NCBI RefSeq assembly: GCF_900184895.1
Contig: NZ_FXZK01000001.1
Location: 620,001 to 684,000 of the forward strand
Length of the DNA stretch: 64,000 nt
Direction: 5' to 3'
Source of the DNA: Flavimaricola marinus
GTDB taxonomy: Bacteria; Pseudomonadota; Alphaproteobacteria; Rhodobacterales; Rhodobacteraceae
Part shown: one piece after another, positions 17,501-27,678 of the stretch
Numbering within the stretch: position 1 is the first letter of the stretch
How the letters are laid out: every line of letters begins with the position of its first letter
Notes under the pieces: generated by a model
What the model was told of the DNA's origin: nothing
Databases searched by the model: none
What the model saw: the letters and a program-made list of their open reading frames with translations, nothing else
Program-made: the position numbers and the translations under genes

Positions 17501-18374
17501 CGGGCGGCCGCGGGTCGATGTGACGCTGCGGGTCTCGGGCTTCTTTCGGGATGCCTTCCCGCAACTGATCGCGCTGGTCGACAGCGCGGCGCGAGCGATC
17601 CAGGCCCTCGACGAGCCCGCCGACGACAACCCGGCCGCCGCCCGCGCGCGGCAAGGCGAAGGCACCGCACGGGTCTTTGGCTCGAAACCCGGCGCCTACG
17701 GGGCGGGACTTCAGGCGCTGATCGACGAACGGCTCTGGACCACCCGCGCCGATCTGGGCGAGGCCTATCTGGAATGGGGCGGCTACGCCTACGGAGCGGG
17801 GCAGGAAGGCGTGCGGGATCGGACCGGCCTCGAACAGCGGCTCGGACAGGTCGAGGCGATCGTGCAAAATCAGGACAACCGCGAACACGACATCCTCGAC
17901 AGCGACGACTACTACCAATTCGAAGGCGGCGCCGCCGCCGCGGTCCACGCCCTGCAAGGGCGCGACAGGCCGATCTATCACAACGATCACTCGCGGCCCG
18001 AACGGCCGGTGATCCGCACCCTCGAGGATGAGATCGGGCGGGTGATCCGGTCGCGGGTGGTCAATCCCAAATGGATCGACGGGGTCAAGCGGCACGGCTA
18101 CAAGGGCGCGTTCGAGATCGCGGCCACGGTCGACTACCTCTTTGCCTTCTCCGCCACCACCGGAGCGGTGCGCAACCACCACTTCGATCTGGTCGAAGAA
18201 GCGTTTCTGGCCGACGACGACACGCGGGATTTCATCGAAGAGCACAACGCTCCGGCGTTGGCCGACATCGCGGACCGGCTGCACGAGGCGATCGAGCGCG
18301 GGCTTTGGGTGCCACGCTCCAATTCCGCCCGCGCCCGGATCGATGGGCTGCGGCGGGACACCTCGACCGGCTAG
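14583..18374 (+). CDS. cobN: Aerobic cobaltochelatase large subunit CobN
   Basis: A 1263-aa subunit that binds hydrogenobyrinic acid a,c-diamide and inserts Co2+ with CobS/CobT and ATP. It belongs to the CobN/magnesium-chelatase H family. Characteristic blocks: MHLNHPLSVDMHLDTCATKS near the N-terminus, NYPNRDGRLANGVGLDTPA, the large central HMGKHGNLEWLPGKAVAL and MPHVYPFIVNDPGEGTQAKRR, and the C-terminal RGRMDTLPTGRNFYSVD and LVTAWGTANMRTGGDDIAQALAL. The length is at the upper end of the family (about 1100-1280). The ribosome site before ATG 14583 is weak (AAGGCACC). It follows the riboswitch operon after a gap of 238 bases, so its own promoter is possible. Confidence 0.97.
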   Translation: MHLLAATPGAIGDGKEPVDLGQSPADVVILSAADTELALLSEARAAMDTPPSLRLANIMHLNHPLSVDMHLDTCATKSRLVIARILGGAGYWRYGFEQYAARLHEAGVSFCALPGDDKPDPDLRTFSTVSDDDYDALWSYFVEGGAENATRLLGYAKAMLDGTDKPASASPLLKAGVYWPGTGMADLSTAQAAWAPDAPVVPIVFYRALVQGAGLGPINQLVKTMLRSGLAPLPIFVASLKDPVSQATLDHLFQSAPPSVILNGTAFAVGNPHGDSSPENPLTSASGNGAPVFQVILSGSSAEAWASGNAGLSARDIAMNVALPEVDGRLITRAISFKGEAFFDPDTECPIATYQAQTDRIQFVTALTANWAKLQRTPAKDRKVTLILANYPNRDGRLANGVGLDTPAATLHTLNLLNEAGYNTGPLPATAQELMDRLMSGPTNWRTDRADRQGGEHYPLSAYDAAFRNLPWSAKTQITTRWGEAASDPFILAEKLTTQDSPPADDTGFKLSLHRFGNITIGLQPARGYNIDPKETYHSPDLIPPHNYLAFYLWVRENSDAIVHMGKHGNLEWLPGKAVALGPEDWPELTLGPMPHVYPFIVNDPGEGTQAKRRAQAVIVDHLTPPLTRAESYGPLRDLEALVDEYYDAAGMDPRRLTRLKKDILSLSETTGLAQDAGFTGDEDHDLGQLDAYLCDLKEAQIRDGLHIFGQSPEGELTRNLAIALARVPRGDGSGQDASLLRALAADLGLDFDPLSADLGTPWAGPRPDTLNALSRDTWRTTGDTVERLELYSIQLIDTLRDGNPNAYRDGGWGGAGLAPQASPPGPASAAVLDHIGQHILPTIAQCGPAEGNALLTALSGKAIAPGPSGAPTRGRMDTLPTGRNFYSVDSRAVPTPTAWSLGWASANLLIEKHLQDHGDWPRAMLVTAWGTANMRTGGDDIAQALALMGVKPKWDAANRRVTGFDILPLGTLGRPRVDVTLRVSGFFRDAFPQLIALVDSAARAIQALDEPADDNPAAARARQGEGTARVFGSKPGAYGAGLQALIDERLWTTRADLGEAYLEWGGYAYGAGQEGVRDRTGLEQRLGQVEAIVQNQDNREHDILDSDDYYQFEGGAAAAVHALQGRDRPIYHNDHSRPERPVIRTLEDEIGRVIRSRVVNPKWIDGVKRHGYKGAFEIAATVDYLFAFSATTGAVRNHHFDLVEEAFLADDDTRDFIEEHNAPALADIADRLHEAIERGLWVPRSNSARARIDGLRRDTSTG

Positions 18375-18445
18375 GCCATCACCTGACCGGAAATGCCTCC
18401 GCTCAATGCGACCAAATCGCTAGATCGACACCATAGAAACGAAAA

Positions 18446-18475
18446 AGGGGGCCGTTGGTTCGGCCCCTCTTTTTT
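18446..18475. terminator. Intrinsic bidirectional terminator
   Basis: GGGGCCG (18448-18454), loop TTGGTT, CGGCCCC (18461-18467), then TCTTTTTT on the plus strand and AAAAA on the 5' side (T tract for the minus strand). It separates cobN from the convergent LysM gene and can end both. Confidence 0.85.
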
Positions 18476-18492
18476 GCCTGCCAAACTCTGCG

Positions 18493-19338
18493 TTACAGCT
18501 CTGGAATAACCAGTCGCTGTCCAACGCGGATGCGATCGGGGCTCGACAATGTCGAACGGTTCGCATCGAAAATTCTGCCGTAGAAGGCGGCGTCGCCGTA
18601 GAACTTGATCGCGATCGCCCCCAGACTGTCACCGGAGTTCACCGTGTAGAACCGGAACTGCTGGGCGTCGGTCGAGGTCTGCACGACCCGCACTTCGACA
18701 CCCGCCCCGTCGACGGGCACATCCGGAACAGCCGGGGCCGGCTGGCCAGAGGCGACACGTGCCTGCGTGACGATGCTGGCCAGCAATACGCTGGTGTCCA
18801 CACGCCCGTCCGCGGTGACGAGGATGTTGGGCACAGCCACCGTTCCGGCACTTGCCGCCTCGTTGACCAGCGTGTCGATGGTGGCATCGGTCTCGCCCGC
18901 GCGCAGGGCCCCGATCACCAGTTCGGACAACGCCGAAGGCTCCGCAGGAGCCGGTGTGCCGCCGGTGACCGCCCGGATGCTCGACAGGATACCGCTGGTC
19001 ATCTGGCCCATCTCGTCGGTCGGCGCCGGGGCCGGCACCCCCGTATCAAGCCCCAACCCCGCCAGAATCCCGGCCGTGGTCTGATCCAGCGTCTCTTCGC
19101 CGGTGCGCAGGGTCGACGAAGGCGCCATGACGCGGGTCACGCTGCGCAGGGCCGGCTGGAAGGTCTCGACCTGCGCAGGCTGCTCGCGGGTCACTTCAAC
19201 CCCGGCGCCCAGCCGGTCGACGGCAGGGGCCGCACCGGCCACGGCGTCAGGCTGCTTGTCTCCCCCCGATGGGTCGATCACGATCCAAGCGCACAGGATC
19301 ACGGAAAATACAAAAAGTCCGACGACGATCCGGATCAT
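18493..19338 (-). CDS. Membrane-anchored LysM-domain protein
   Basis: A 281-aa protein with an uncleaved or lipid-free N-terminal anchor (MIRIVVGLFVFSVILCAWIVI), a long Pro/Ala/Thr-rich low-complexity linker (about 30-225) and a C-terminal LysM domain: FYTVNSGDSLGAIAIKFYGDAAFYGRIFDAN...RIRVGQRLVIP (split here). LysM binds peptidoglycan glycan strands. This tail arrangement (LysM at the extreme C-terminus) is common in Rhodobacterales periplasmic proteins of unknown function. Start at 19338 follows GGACTTCCCCTCCC on the minus strand (AGGACTTCC). It lies 36 bases downstream of the rhodanese-like gene and is probably cotranscribed. Confidence 0.8.
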   Translation of the reverse strand: MIRIVVGLFVFSVILCAWIVIDPSGGDKQPDAVAGAAPAVDRLGAGVEVTREQPAQVETFQPALRSVTRVMAPSSTLRTGEETLDQTTAGILAGLGLDTGVPAPAPTDEMGQMTSGILSSIRAVTGGTPAPAEPSALSELVIGALRAGETDATIDTLVNEAASAGTVAVPNILVTADGRVDTSVLLASIVTQARVASGQPAPAVPDVPVDGAGVEVRVVQTSTDAQQFRFYTVNSGDSLGAIAIKFYGDAAFYGRIFDANRSTLSSPDRIRVGQRLVIPEL

Positions 19339-19374
19339 GGGAGGGGAAGTCCTTCGAATTGGGCCGACTGCAAT

Positions 19375-20010
19375 TCAGCCTTCATTTTGATGTACAGATA
19401 GCGAGAGACCCTGCGACTGCCAGTCCTGCATGCCGCCGCGGTAATAACGGATTTTCGATGCGGGGTATCCTGCCGCCAAGAGGTTGTCGATGGTGCGCAC
19501 CGCCTGATCCGACGACGGGCCGGCGCCAAAGACGGTCAGGTCCAGCGCCGTGTCGAAATTCAGCGCCCCGCCTTGGGTCTGCGCACCCAGCGCAAGGAGA
19601 ATTTCGCCCAGATAGGGATTGCCGGGGGCAAGGGCGGCCGTCGGAACATTGACCGCGCCGGGGATCGTGCCCTGCGCAAACTGGCCGGGCGCGCGGGTGT
19701 CGATCAAGAGGCCGAGGCTGGTGGAAACCATCGTCTCCAGAAACGCAATCGTCTCCAACTCGGCAATGGTGGTCACGCCGGGGGCCGCGATCAAGGGCTG
19801 GATGCAATCGGGCGGGCAGTTCCACGGCAGTTTCGCCTGTCTGGAATAGCGGCTGGCGATGGCCTGATCTCGCTGGATGGAGATGACGTTGCCGTTCACC
19901 TCGACACGCACCTCGGTCAAATCCTCGATCAGTGGCACCGTCTGGGCGGTCAGTGCCGACCCAAAACCAACCGCCAATACCATTACGCTCGTCCGAAGCC
20001 GCCGCCTCAT
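19375..20010 (-). CDS. Exported rhodanese-like protein lacking the catalytic Cys
   Basis: A 211-aa protein with a signal peptide (RLRTSVMVLAVGFGSALTAQ), then a segment with LPWNCPPDCIQP and a rhodanese-homology domain: GLLIDTRAPGQFAQGTIPGAVNVP, AALNFD-type strand and IRYYRGGMQDWQSQGL at the end. In active sulfurtransferases the loop after the central strand begins with Cys; here it reads LTVFGAGPSSDQAV, with Gly at the Cys position, so thiosulfate sulfurtransferase activity is unlikely. The CPPDC pair might instead be redox-active or structural (inference). ATG at 20010 has GGGGGA upstream. A promoter-like stretch with nested palindromes lies at 20084-20119. Confidence 0.75.
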   Translation of the reverse strand: MRRRLRTSVMVLAVGFGSALTAQTVPLIEDLTEVRVEVNGNVISIQRDQAIASRYSRQAKLPWNCPPDCIQPLIAAPGVTTIAELETIAFLETMVSTSLGLLIDTRAPGQFAQGTIPGAVNVPTAALAPGNPYLGEILLALGAQTQGGALNFDTALDLTVFGAGPSSDQAVRTIDNLLAAGYPASKIRYYRGGMQDWQSQGLSLSVHQNEG

Positions 20011-20083
20011 CTGCACATCCCCCAATTCAAGGCCCACTACATATTGTTATTCCCGCTGGCAGGCGGGTTGGACTGATGAATTG

Positions 20084-20119
20084 CTACTAGGTGTAGTAGA
20101 ATCACGATTCTCAAGTCAA
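20084..20119 (-). promoter_or_regulatory. Promoter-like region with two inverted repeats
   Basis: On the minus strand TTGACT (20114-20119) and CTACAC (20091-20096) are 17 bases apart. The spacer contains the perfect palindrome AGAATC-GT-GATTCT (20098-20111), and CTACTA-N4-TAGTAG (20084-20099) covers the -10. The arrangement is that of a repressor operator; the regulator is unknown. It would drive the rhodanese-like and LysM genes. Confidence 0.4.
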
Positions 20120-20218
20120 ACAGAGATGCGAATCAGGGGCAAAAAACTTTGCCATTGGGCGGCGAATGCCTCCCGGCGCGCCAATTCCACCGGGACAAAG
20201 CGGGGGCGCGGGCCGAGG

Positions 20219-20743
20219 CTACGGCCGCTTTCCAAGAAGGTAAGCGCCCCGGCACTCGGGGGTCACGGCTTGGGTCGTGGCGCGAAGCGGGGTGGCCGGG
20301 TCGATCGACGATTGCTCGATCCACACGCCCTTCCAGCAGACATCCTGCGCATAATTCCCGGAATTGAAGCCAAAGCCGTCGCGGCCGCAATCCTCGACAT
20401 CTCCGTCGGCATTCCACCCCTGAGACTGCTCGCCGGGAAAGCTGCCGCCGGTGGGAAAGGTCAACGTCGCCGGATCGAACCGCAGGTGCCACGTCGTGTC
20501 GCGGCTCCGCTCTGCCAGGGACCAGCCGCCGATTGCCACGCCGCTCAGATAGCCGGTGATGCGGAATTCGGTCACGTCGGCCTCGGTGATGACCGGCTTG
20601 CTCAGCAAATCGTCGGGAAACCCGATCACGCCGGTCATCGTGTAACCGCCCGCTCCGGCCCAGCAAAAGTTGAACCGTGCGGCCTGCACGGGGGCGGCAA
20701 GACAGGCGCATACGCCCGCCAGAAGGGCACCCTGCCGGATCAA
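20219..20743 (-). CDS. Secreted protein, second copy of a tandem paralogous pair
   Basis: A 174-aa protein with signal peptide (M)IRQGALLAGVCACLAAPVQA and a mature domain FNFCWAGAGGYTMTGVIGFPD, FRITGYLSG, NADGDVEDCGRDGFGFNSGN and QDVC. It aligns throughout with the gene immediately upstream (20740-21258), so the two arose by duplication. The initiator is TTG at 20743, overlapping the TGA of its paralogue (TTGA), with GGGGAAGG just upstream; no better start keeps the signal peptide. The four conserved Cys suggest two disulfides. I do not recognise the family; the function is unknown. Confidence 0.7.
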   Translation of the reverse strand: MIRQGALLAGVCACLAAPVQAARFNFCWAGAGGYTMTGVIGFPDDLLSKPVITEADVTEFRITGYLSGVAIGGWSLAERSRDTTWHLRFDPATLTFPTGGSFPGEQSQGWNADGDVEDCGRDGFGFNSGNYAQDVCWKGVWIEQSSIDPATPLRATTQAVTPECRGAYLLGKRP

Positions 20744-21258
20744 GGGGCCTTCCCCAGCAGAGCCGGGGCGGTGCATCCCGGCAATTGCGGTTCGGCATAG
20801 CCGAGGATCGGCTTGTCGGGCTCGATCGACGAAGACAGGATGAACGTGTTGTCGATACAGAAATCCTGCCCGCCATTTCCGGCGTTGAAACCGAAACCGG
20901 GCACGCCGCAGTCGGTCACGTCGCCGTTGGCGTTCCACATCTGATAGAGACCGTCGAGGCCCACCAGCGGGAACACCGCCGTGCGGGGCTGATAGCGCAA
21001 GAGCCAGCTTGTCTGCGGCGTCCGGTCGGCCATGTCCCATTTGCCGATCACGCGCTCCTCGAAATAGCCGGTGATGCGAAAGCTGGTCACGTCGTCCTGC
21101 GTGACGATGGGGGCGCTCATCAAAGCATCGGGAAAGGTCATGCGACCCGTCATCGTATAGCCCCCGGCGCCGAGCCAACAGATATAGACCTCTGCCGCCT
21201 GAACAGGAGCCGCGAGCAGCGCCAGAACCGCGCCCAGATACCGTGCCCGTCCGATCAT
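20740..21258 (-). CDS. Secreted protein, first copy of a tandem paralogous pair
   Basis: A 172-aa exported protein: signal peptide MIGRARYLGAVLALLAAPVQA, then VYICWLGAGGYTMTGRMTFPD, FRITGYFEERVIG, MWNANGDVTDCGVPGFGFNA and QDFCIDN. It shares the GAGGYTMTG, RITGY, NADGD/NANGD-V-DCG and FGFN blocks and the Cys pattern with its neighbour. ATG at 21258 overlaps the folC stop (ATGA), so both secreted genes are coupled to folC, an unexpected partner. The family is not recognised. Confidence 0.7.
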   Translation of the reverse strand: MIGRARYLGAVLALLAAPVQAAEVYICWLGAGGYTMTGRMTFPDALMSAPIVTQDDVTSFRITGYFEERVIGKWDMADRTPQTSWLLRYQPRTAVFPLVGLDGLYQMWNANGDVTDCGVPGFGFNAGNGGQDFCIDNTFILSSSIEPDKPILGYAEPQLPGCTAPALLGKAP

Positions 21259-22520
21259 CCGTTCTGCCGCAGCACGTGACCGGCCAGATACAACGATCCG
21301 GCGATGAGAATGCGGGCCTTCGGGGCCTCGGCGGTGATCGCGGCAATCGCATCGGCCAGACTGTCCGCCGGCTCGGCGCGCATCCCGATGGCAAGAGCCT
21401 GTTCGGTGGTCTCCTCGGCGCTCAGGGTCGCCGCTTCGCCGGGGATTGAAATGCCGCGCAGGCTGGCGACCTCGGCAGCCAAGGGCTTCAGATAGCCCGC
21501 GATATCCTTGGTGCGGAGCATACCGCAAATCATGTGTGTCGGGCGCTTTGGCAGGGCGGCGAGCGTCTTGGCGACGGCGGCCCCGCCCGCAGGATTGTGG
21601 CCGCCATCGAGCCAGATCTCGGCCTCGGGCGCCAACTCGGCGACATGGCCAGAGGTCAGGCGCTGCATCCGGGCGGGCCAATAGGGCTGGGTCACGGCCG
21701 CCTCGCAGGCGGCCTCGTCGCGCCCCAGATGGCGCAGGGCGGCAATCGCGGTGCCCGCATTCACGTATTGATGCGGGCCGGGTAGCTTTGGCAGCGGCAG
21801 ATCGAGCAACCCGCGCTCGTCCTGATAAATCAGGCGGCCGCGCTCTTCCCAGACGTGCCAGTGCTGACCGTGAGCGATGAGCGGCGCACCGAGGCGGGCG
21901 GCGGTCGCTTCGATCACCTCCATGCTCTCCTCGTGCTGGGGGCCGACGACGCAAGGAACGCCACGCTTGATGATCCCGGCCTTCTCGGCGGCGATCTCCG
22001 CGAGAGTATCGCCAAGGTAGGACTGGTGGTCCAGATCGACCGGGGTGATGATCGTCAGCGCAGGCCGATCGACGACATTGGTGGCATCCAACCGACCGCC
22101 GAGCCCCACCTCGAGCAGCGTCCAATCGGCCGGGGTCTCGGCCATGGCGAGGATCGCGGCGCAGGTGGTGATCTCGAAATAGGTGATCGAGGCGGGGCCG
22201 TTGGCGGCATAGGCACGGTCCAGCACTTCGCCCAGCGCCGGTTCGGAGATCAGCTCCCCGGCCAGCCGGATCCGCTCGTGAAAGCGGGCGAGATGCGGCG
22301 AGGTATAGGCGTGAACCCTGTCACCGCCGGCCTCAAGCCCCGCGCGGATCATCGCCTGGGTCGAGCCCTTGCCATTGGTGCCCGCGATGTGGATCACCGG
22401 GGGCAAGCGGCGCTCGGGATGATCCAAGCGTTCCAGCAAATGCCAGACACGATCCAGGGTCAGGTCGATGACCTTGGGGTGCAGGGTCATCATGCGGGCC
22501 AGAATGGCGTCACTGGACAC
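21255..22520 (-). CDS. folC: Bifunctional folylpolyglutamate synthase/dihydrofolate synthase FolC
   Basis: Adds glutamate to dihydropteroate and then to folates; a cytosolic Mur-ligase-like ATPase. The P-loop is IHIAGTNGKGSTQAMI (GTNGKGS 47-53), followed by SPHLARFHERIRL, ITYFEITTCAAILAMA, LLEVGLGGRLDATNVVD, the carbamylated-Lys region EKAGIIKRGVPCV and WLDGGHNPAGG in the C-terminal domain. GTG at 22520 is chosen because GGAG lies 7 bases upstream, giving 421 aa; an in-frame ATG at 22568 would add 16 basic residues. It follows accD by 84 bases, the usual Rhodobacterales accD-folC order. Confidence 0.94.
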   Translation of the reverse strand: MSSDAILARMMTLHPKVIDLTLDRVWHLLERLDHPERRLPPVIHIAGTNGKGSTQAMIRAGLEAGGDRVHAYTSPHLARFHERIRLAGELISEPALGEVLDRAYAANGPASITYFEITTCAAILAMAETPADWTLLEVGLGGRLDATNVVDRPALTIITPVDLDHQSYLGDTLAEIAAEKAGIIKRGVPCVVGPQHEESMEVIEATAARLGAPLIAHGQHWHVWEERGRLIYQDERGLLDLPLPKLPGPHQYVNAGTAIAALRHLGRDEAACEAAVTQPYWPARMQRLTSGHVAELAPEAEIWLDGGHNPAGGAAVAKTLAALPKRPTHMICGMLRTKDIAGYLKPLAAEVASLRGISIPGEAATLSAEETTEQALAIGMRAEPADSLADAIAAITAEAPKARILIAGSLYLAGHVLRQNG

Positions 22521-22604
22521 GGGTTTGCTCCGCTTTGAAACAGGCCGACGGGGCACAGCGGGCGGCACGGCAGCGCGCTGGCCCCACGGCCTTGAACACC
22601 TGAC

Positions 22605-23582
22605 TCACTTGGCCTTCGGGGCCGGTGTCGATTTGGGGGGCGCGCTGTCCGTGGCGGCTTCGGCGGCCGGGGCATCCGGCACGGGCGGCGCCTTGGCGGT
22701 CTCCGGAGCGGGCAGATCGCCCGCCACGGCCGGCGGCAAGCCCATCAACATACGCAGAATACGGACAAGCTCGTCGGTCAGCTGACCACGCGGGGTCACG
22801 CGGTCGAGCATCCCGTGATCCAGCAGATATTCGGCGCGCTGGAACCCTTCGGGCAGCTTCTCGCGGATGGTCTGTTCGATGACGCGGGGGCCGGCAAAGC
22901 AGATCAGGGCACCCGGCTCCGCGATCTGGATATCGCCCAGCATCGCGTAGGAGGCGGTGACGCCGCCGGTGGTCGGATGGGTCAGCACCACGATGTAGGG
23001 CAGCCCGGCTTCCTTGAGCATCTCGACGGCCACCGTCGTGCGGGGCATCTGCATCAGGCTGAGGATACCCTCCTGCATACGGGCGCCACCGGCGGCGGAA
23101 AACAGGATCAGCGGACGGCCCAGCTCCACCGCGCGCTCGGCGGCGGCGATGATGGCGTTGCCGACATACATGCCCATGGAACCAGCCATGAAGCTGAAAT
23201 CCTGCGCAGCGGCGACGACAGGCGTGCGGCCCATCTCGCCTTCGACGACCAGCATCGCCTCCTTTTCAGAGGTGGTGCGGCGGGCATCCTTGATGCGGTC
23301 TGTGTACTTCTTCTGATCGCGGAATTGCAGCGGATCGGGAAGCGGCTCCGGCACGGTCACTTCGGCGAACACGCCGCCATCGAACATCGCCTTGAACCGG
23401 GCGCGAGGCGTGATGTGCATGTGGTGCGAACAGGAGGGGCAGACGTTCAGATTGTCGGCCAACTCGCGGTGAAACAGCATGGTCCCGCATTCATCGCACT
23501 TTGTCCAAAGGTTCTCGGGAACCTCACGACGCGAAAAGATCGAGTTGATGGTCGGACGGACGTAGTTCGAAATCCAGTTCAT
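22605..23582 (-). CDS. accD: Acetyl-CoA carboxylase carboxyltransferase subunit beta
   Basis: With AccA it transfers carboxyl from biotin to acetyl-CoA, making malonyl-CoA for fatty acid synthesis. 325 aa. The N-terminal zinc ribbon is C29-x2-C32...C48-x2-C51 ([24 protein letters not shown]). The crotonase-fold core has [34 protein letters not shown] and [17 protein letters not shown]. The C-terminal ~40 residues form a Pro/Ala/Lys-rich tail ([19 protein letters not shown]), variable in the family. The start [10 protein letters not shown] is conserved; the sequence upstream contains AGGCTCC. Confidence 0.97.
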   Translation of the reverse strand: MNWISNYVRPTINSIFSRREVPENLWTKCDECGTMLFHRELADNLNVCPSCSHHMHITPRARFKAMFDGGVFAEVTVPEPLPDPLQFRDQKKYTDRIKDARRTTSEKEAMLVVEGEMGRTPVVAAAQDFSFMAGSMGMYVGNAIIAAAERAVELGRPLILFSAAGGARMQEGILSLMQMPRTTVAVEMLKEAGLPYIVVLTHPTTGGVTASYAMLGDIQIAEPGALICFAGPRVIEQTIREKLPEGFQRAEYLLDHGMLDRVTPRGQLTDELVRILRMLMGLPPAVAGDLPAPETAKAPPVPDAPAAEAATDSAPPKSTPAPKAK

Positions 23583-23654
23583 GGAGCCTGCTGCCTATGA
23601 ATGTATCAAATGCCGAGATAAGGCCCACAGCCCCGAATTGCAATGCAGATGGGG

Positions 23655-23731
23655 TGGCGATCCCACGAGGACTCGAACCCCGAACCTGCTGATTAGAAGT
23701 CAGCTGCTCTATCCAGTTGAGCTATGGGACC
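23655..23731 (-). tRNA. tRNA-Arg (anticodon TCT)
   Basis: 77 nt including an encoded CCA. Acceptor arms GGTCCCA and TGGGATC pair (one G-T pair), the D arm is GCTCAACTGGATAGAGC, the anticodon stem-loop CTGACTTCTAATCAG carries TCT (reads AGA), and the T arm contains GGTTCGAGTCC. No integrase or att-like duplication is seen beside it. Confidence 0.97.
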
Positions 23732-23808
23732 ATTAAGGGCCGTTTGGCGCATCGGAGGCCTGTTTGGCAAGGCATTTCCGCGCAGCACCGCCAACGGCGA
23801 GGCTTGGA

Positions 23809-24120
23809 TCAGTGTGTCCATACTCCACGGCGATGGGTGGCGAAATTCTCGCCATAGCCGCCGGCGCGGATGTTGGGCTTGCGGGTCTTGGGCTCGCGGA
23901 CCACCGCGTCGATCCCGTGTTCCGCGGCATAGTGGATCGCGGCTTCCTTGGTGTCGAAGCGCATCCGCACCTGCGTCTGGGTATCCGAGGACGACGTCCA
24001 GCCCATCAACGGATCGACCTCGCGGCCGGACGTTTGGGCAAATTCCAACACCCATTCCTGGGTTTTGGCGGTGCCAGACTGCATGGCTGTCTTGGCGGGC
24101 TTGTAAATGCGTGCACGCAT
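23809..24120 (-). CDS. NDUFS4-like complex I accessory subunit
   Basis: A 103-aa protein of the ETC complex I conserved-region family (the 18-kDa/AQDQ subunit, NDUFS4 homologue), found in alphaproteobacteria and mitochondria, where it stabilises the NADH-binding module. Matching blocks: [58 protein letters not shown] and the C-terminal [23 protein letters not shown] (split here). ATG at 24120 has GGAG 7 bases upstream. It is a single gene away from the nuo operon, as usual. Confidence in the family is high. Confidence 0.93.
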   Translation of the reverse strand: MRARIYKPAKTAMQSGTAKTQEWVLEFAQTSGREVDPLMGWTSSSDTQTQVRMRFDTKEAAIHYAAEHGIDAVVREPKTRKPNIRAGGYGENFATHRRGVWTH

Positions 24121-24308
24121 GAGGCAACTCCACTGGATCACCGCCTATATCAGGCAAATGGACGGTCCATGCAATCCCCGGCGGCGCCCCGCGCGGGGCA
24201 AGTCCGCACAAAAGGGCGCCAATTGCGGGGTCGGGCGACGGAAACGGCTTGCAGCGACGTTGAGACAGCAGCACTGAGAAGATAGCCGCAGCGTTGGAGG
24301 GGGGACGA

Positions 24309-24683
24309 ATGAAGACATTTCGCAGGTTTCTCGCCGCCAACCCGATCGGCGTGCTGATCTTTGTGATCGCGATCGGGGCCGCGCTGACCTTCGGGGTCCG
24401 ATTCGGCTCCGAGGCATGGTATTTCCGCGATCCGGCACACCGCGAGCAGACGCTCGAATCCTGGATGACGCCGCGCTACGTCGGAATGTCGTGGGGGCTG
24501 CCCAAAGAGGTCATCGGCCCGCTGATGAACCTCGACCCGGATCACCCGCGCGACGGCACGCCGCCGACGCTGGACGAGGTCACCGCCGATCTCGGGATCA
24601 GCCTCGAAGAGCTGCAACAGCGGATCGAGGCAGCCAAGACCCGGATCGAGGCCGAGCGCGCAGCGGCGAGGGCACGGCCATGA
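24309..24683 (+). CDS. Single-pass membrane protein of unknown function
   Basis: A 124-aa protein with an N-terminal transmembrane helix (FLAANPIGVLIFVIAIGAAL), then a soluble part with WMTPRYVGMSWGLPKEVI, a LSDEV-like TPPTLDEVTADLGISLEELQ segment and an Ala/Glu/Arg helix at the C-terminus. No catalytic motif is recognisable. ATG at 24309 has GGGGGGACGA upstream. The TGA overlaps the start of the DedA-family gene (24680-24683), so the two are likely cotranscribed and may cooperate in the membrane (inference). Confidence 0.7.
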   Translation: MKTFRRFLAANPIGVLIFVIAIGAALTFGVRFGSEAWYFRDPAHREQTLESWMTPRYVGMSWGLPKEVIGPLMNLDPDHPRDGTPPTLDEVTADLGISLEELQQRIEAAKTRIEAERAAARARP

Positions 24684-25300
24684 CCGACACGCTGCTCGCG
24701 CTCCTACCGATCTACGGGCCAGGTCTGATCCTGATGTCGGTGCTGCTGTCCTGCCTCGCCGTGCCGATCCCGTCGTCGATGCTGGTGATGGTCGCGGGGG
24801 GCTTCGCGGCCAGCGGCGACCTTCTGTATTGGCAGGTGTTCGCGGCCGCATTCGTCGGCTTTGTCATCGGAGATCAGGGGGCGTTTCACATCGCCCGGCG
24901 GGGCGGGCCACCGTTGATCGACAAGCTCAAGCTGCGGCCCCGGATCGGGCCGCTGGTGGGACGGGCCGAAGCGTTTGTCGACCGGCGGGGCGGCTCGGCG
25001 GTGTTTCTCAGCCGCACGGTGGCCAGCCCGCTCGGGCCCTACGTCGGCTACCTCTCCGGCGCCTTGGGGTTCAAATGGCTGGCGTTCACCGTCTCGGCCG
25101 TCTTCGGGGCACTGATCTGGTCGGCAGGCTACAGTTATGTCGGCTTTCAGTTCGGCAGCCAGATCGATGAAATCAGCGCATTGATGAGCAACATGTTCGG
25201 CGTGATCGTGGCCGGCGCGGTGGCGATCGGGTCGGGCTGGTGGCTGCGGCACAGCTGGCGGTCGTTCAAGGCGCGGCACGGGGCCGAGGCATCCTCCTGA
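24680..25300 (+). CDS. DedA-family membrane protein (VTT domain)
   Basis: A 206-aa polytopic inner-membrane protein of the DedA/SNARE-associated (VTT) family, implicated in lipid-carrier flipping and envelope homeostasis. Visible: [34 protein letters not shown] (the G-D-x-x-x-Y/H pattern of DedA), [29 protein letters not shown] corresponding to the conserved F-x-R-x-x-P re-entrant loop, and about four to five hydrophobic helices. The start is coupled by ATGA to the upstream gene. The substrate is not known. Confidence 0.87.
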   Translation: MTDTLLALLPIYGPGLILMSVLLSCLAVPIPSSMLVMVAGGFAASGDLLYWQVFAAAFVGFVIGDQGAFHIARRGGPPLIDKLKLRPRIGPLVGRAEAFVDRRGGSAVFLSRTVASPLGPYVGYLSGALGFKWLAFTVSAVFGALIWSAGYSYVGFQFGSQIDEISALMSNMFGVIVAGAVAIGSGWWLRHSWRSFKARHGAEASS

Positions 25301-25373
25301 CACCTACTGTCAGCAGCCGGGGTTGAAGACCGGCGCTTGCGGGCCAATCTTAGGACGTCACCGGAGAATCGCT

Positions 25374-27572
<2,199 letters not shown>

Positions 27573-27678
27573 AGGCCCGCCGACCGGCAGGCGGCCTTGG
27601 TGCGGGCGCACCGACGGTTTGTCAGGGCCGGCAGAAATCGGGCATCGCCGCCGGATCATCGCGTGCTATGTCTGATCC

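Noticed and set aside
23655-23731. Integration (att) site at the tRNA-Arg gene
   Set aside because: No integrase, no duplicated tRNA 3' end and ordinary core genes on both sides.
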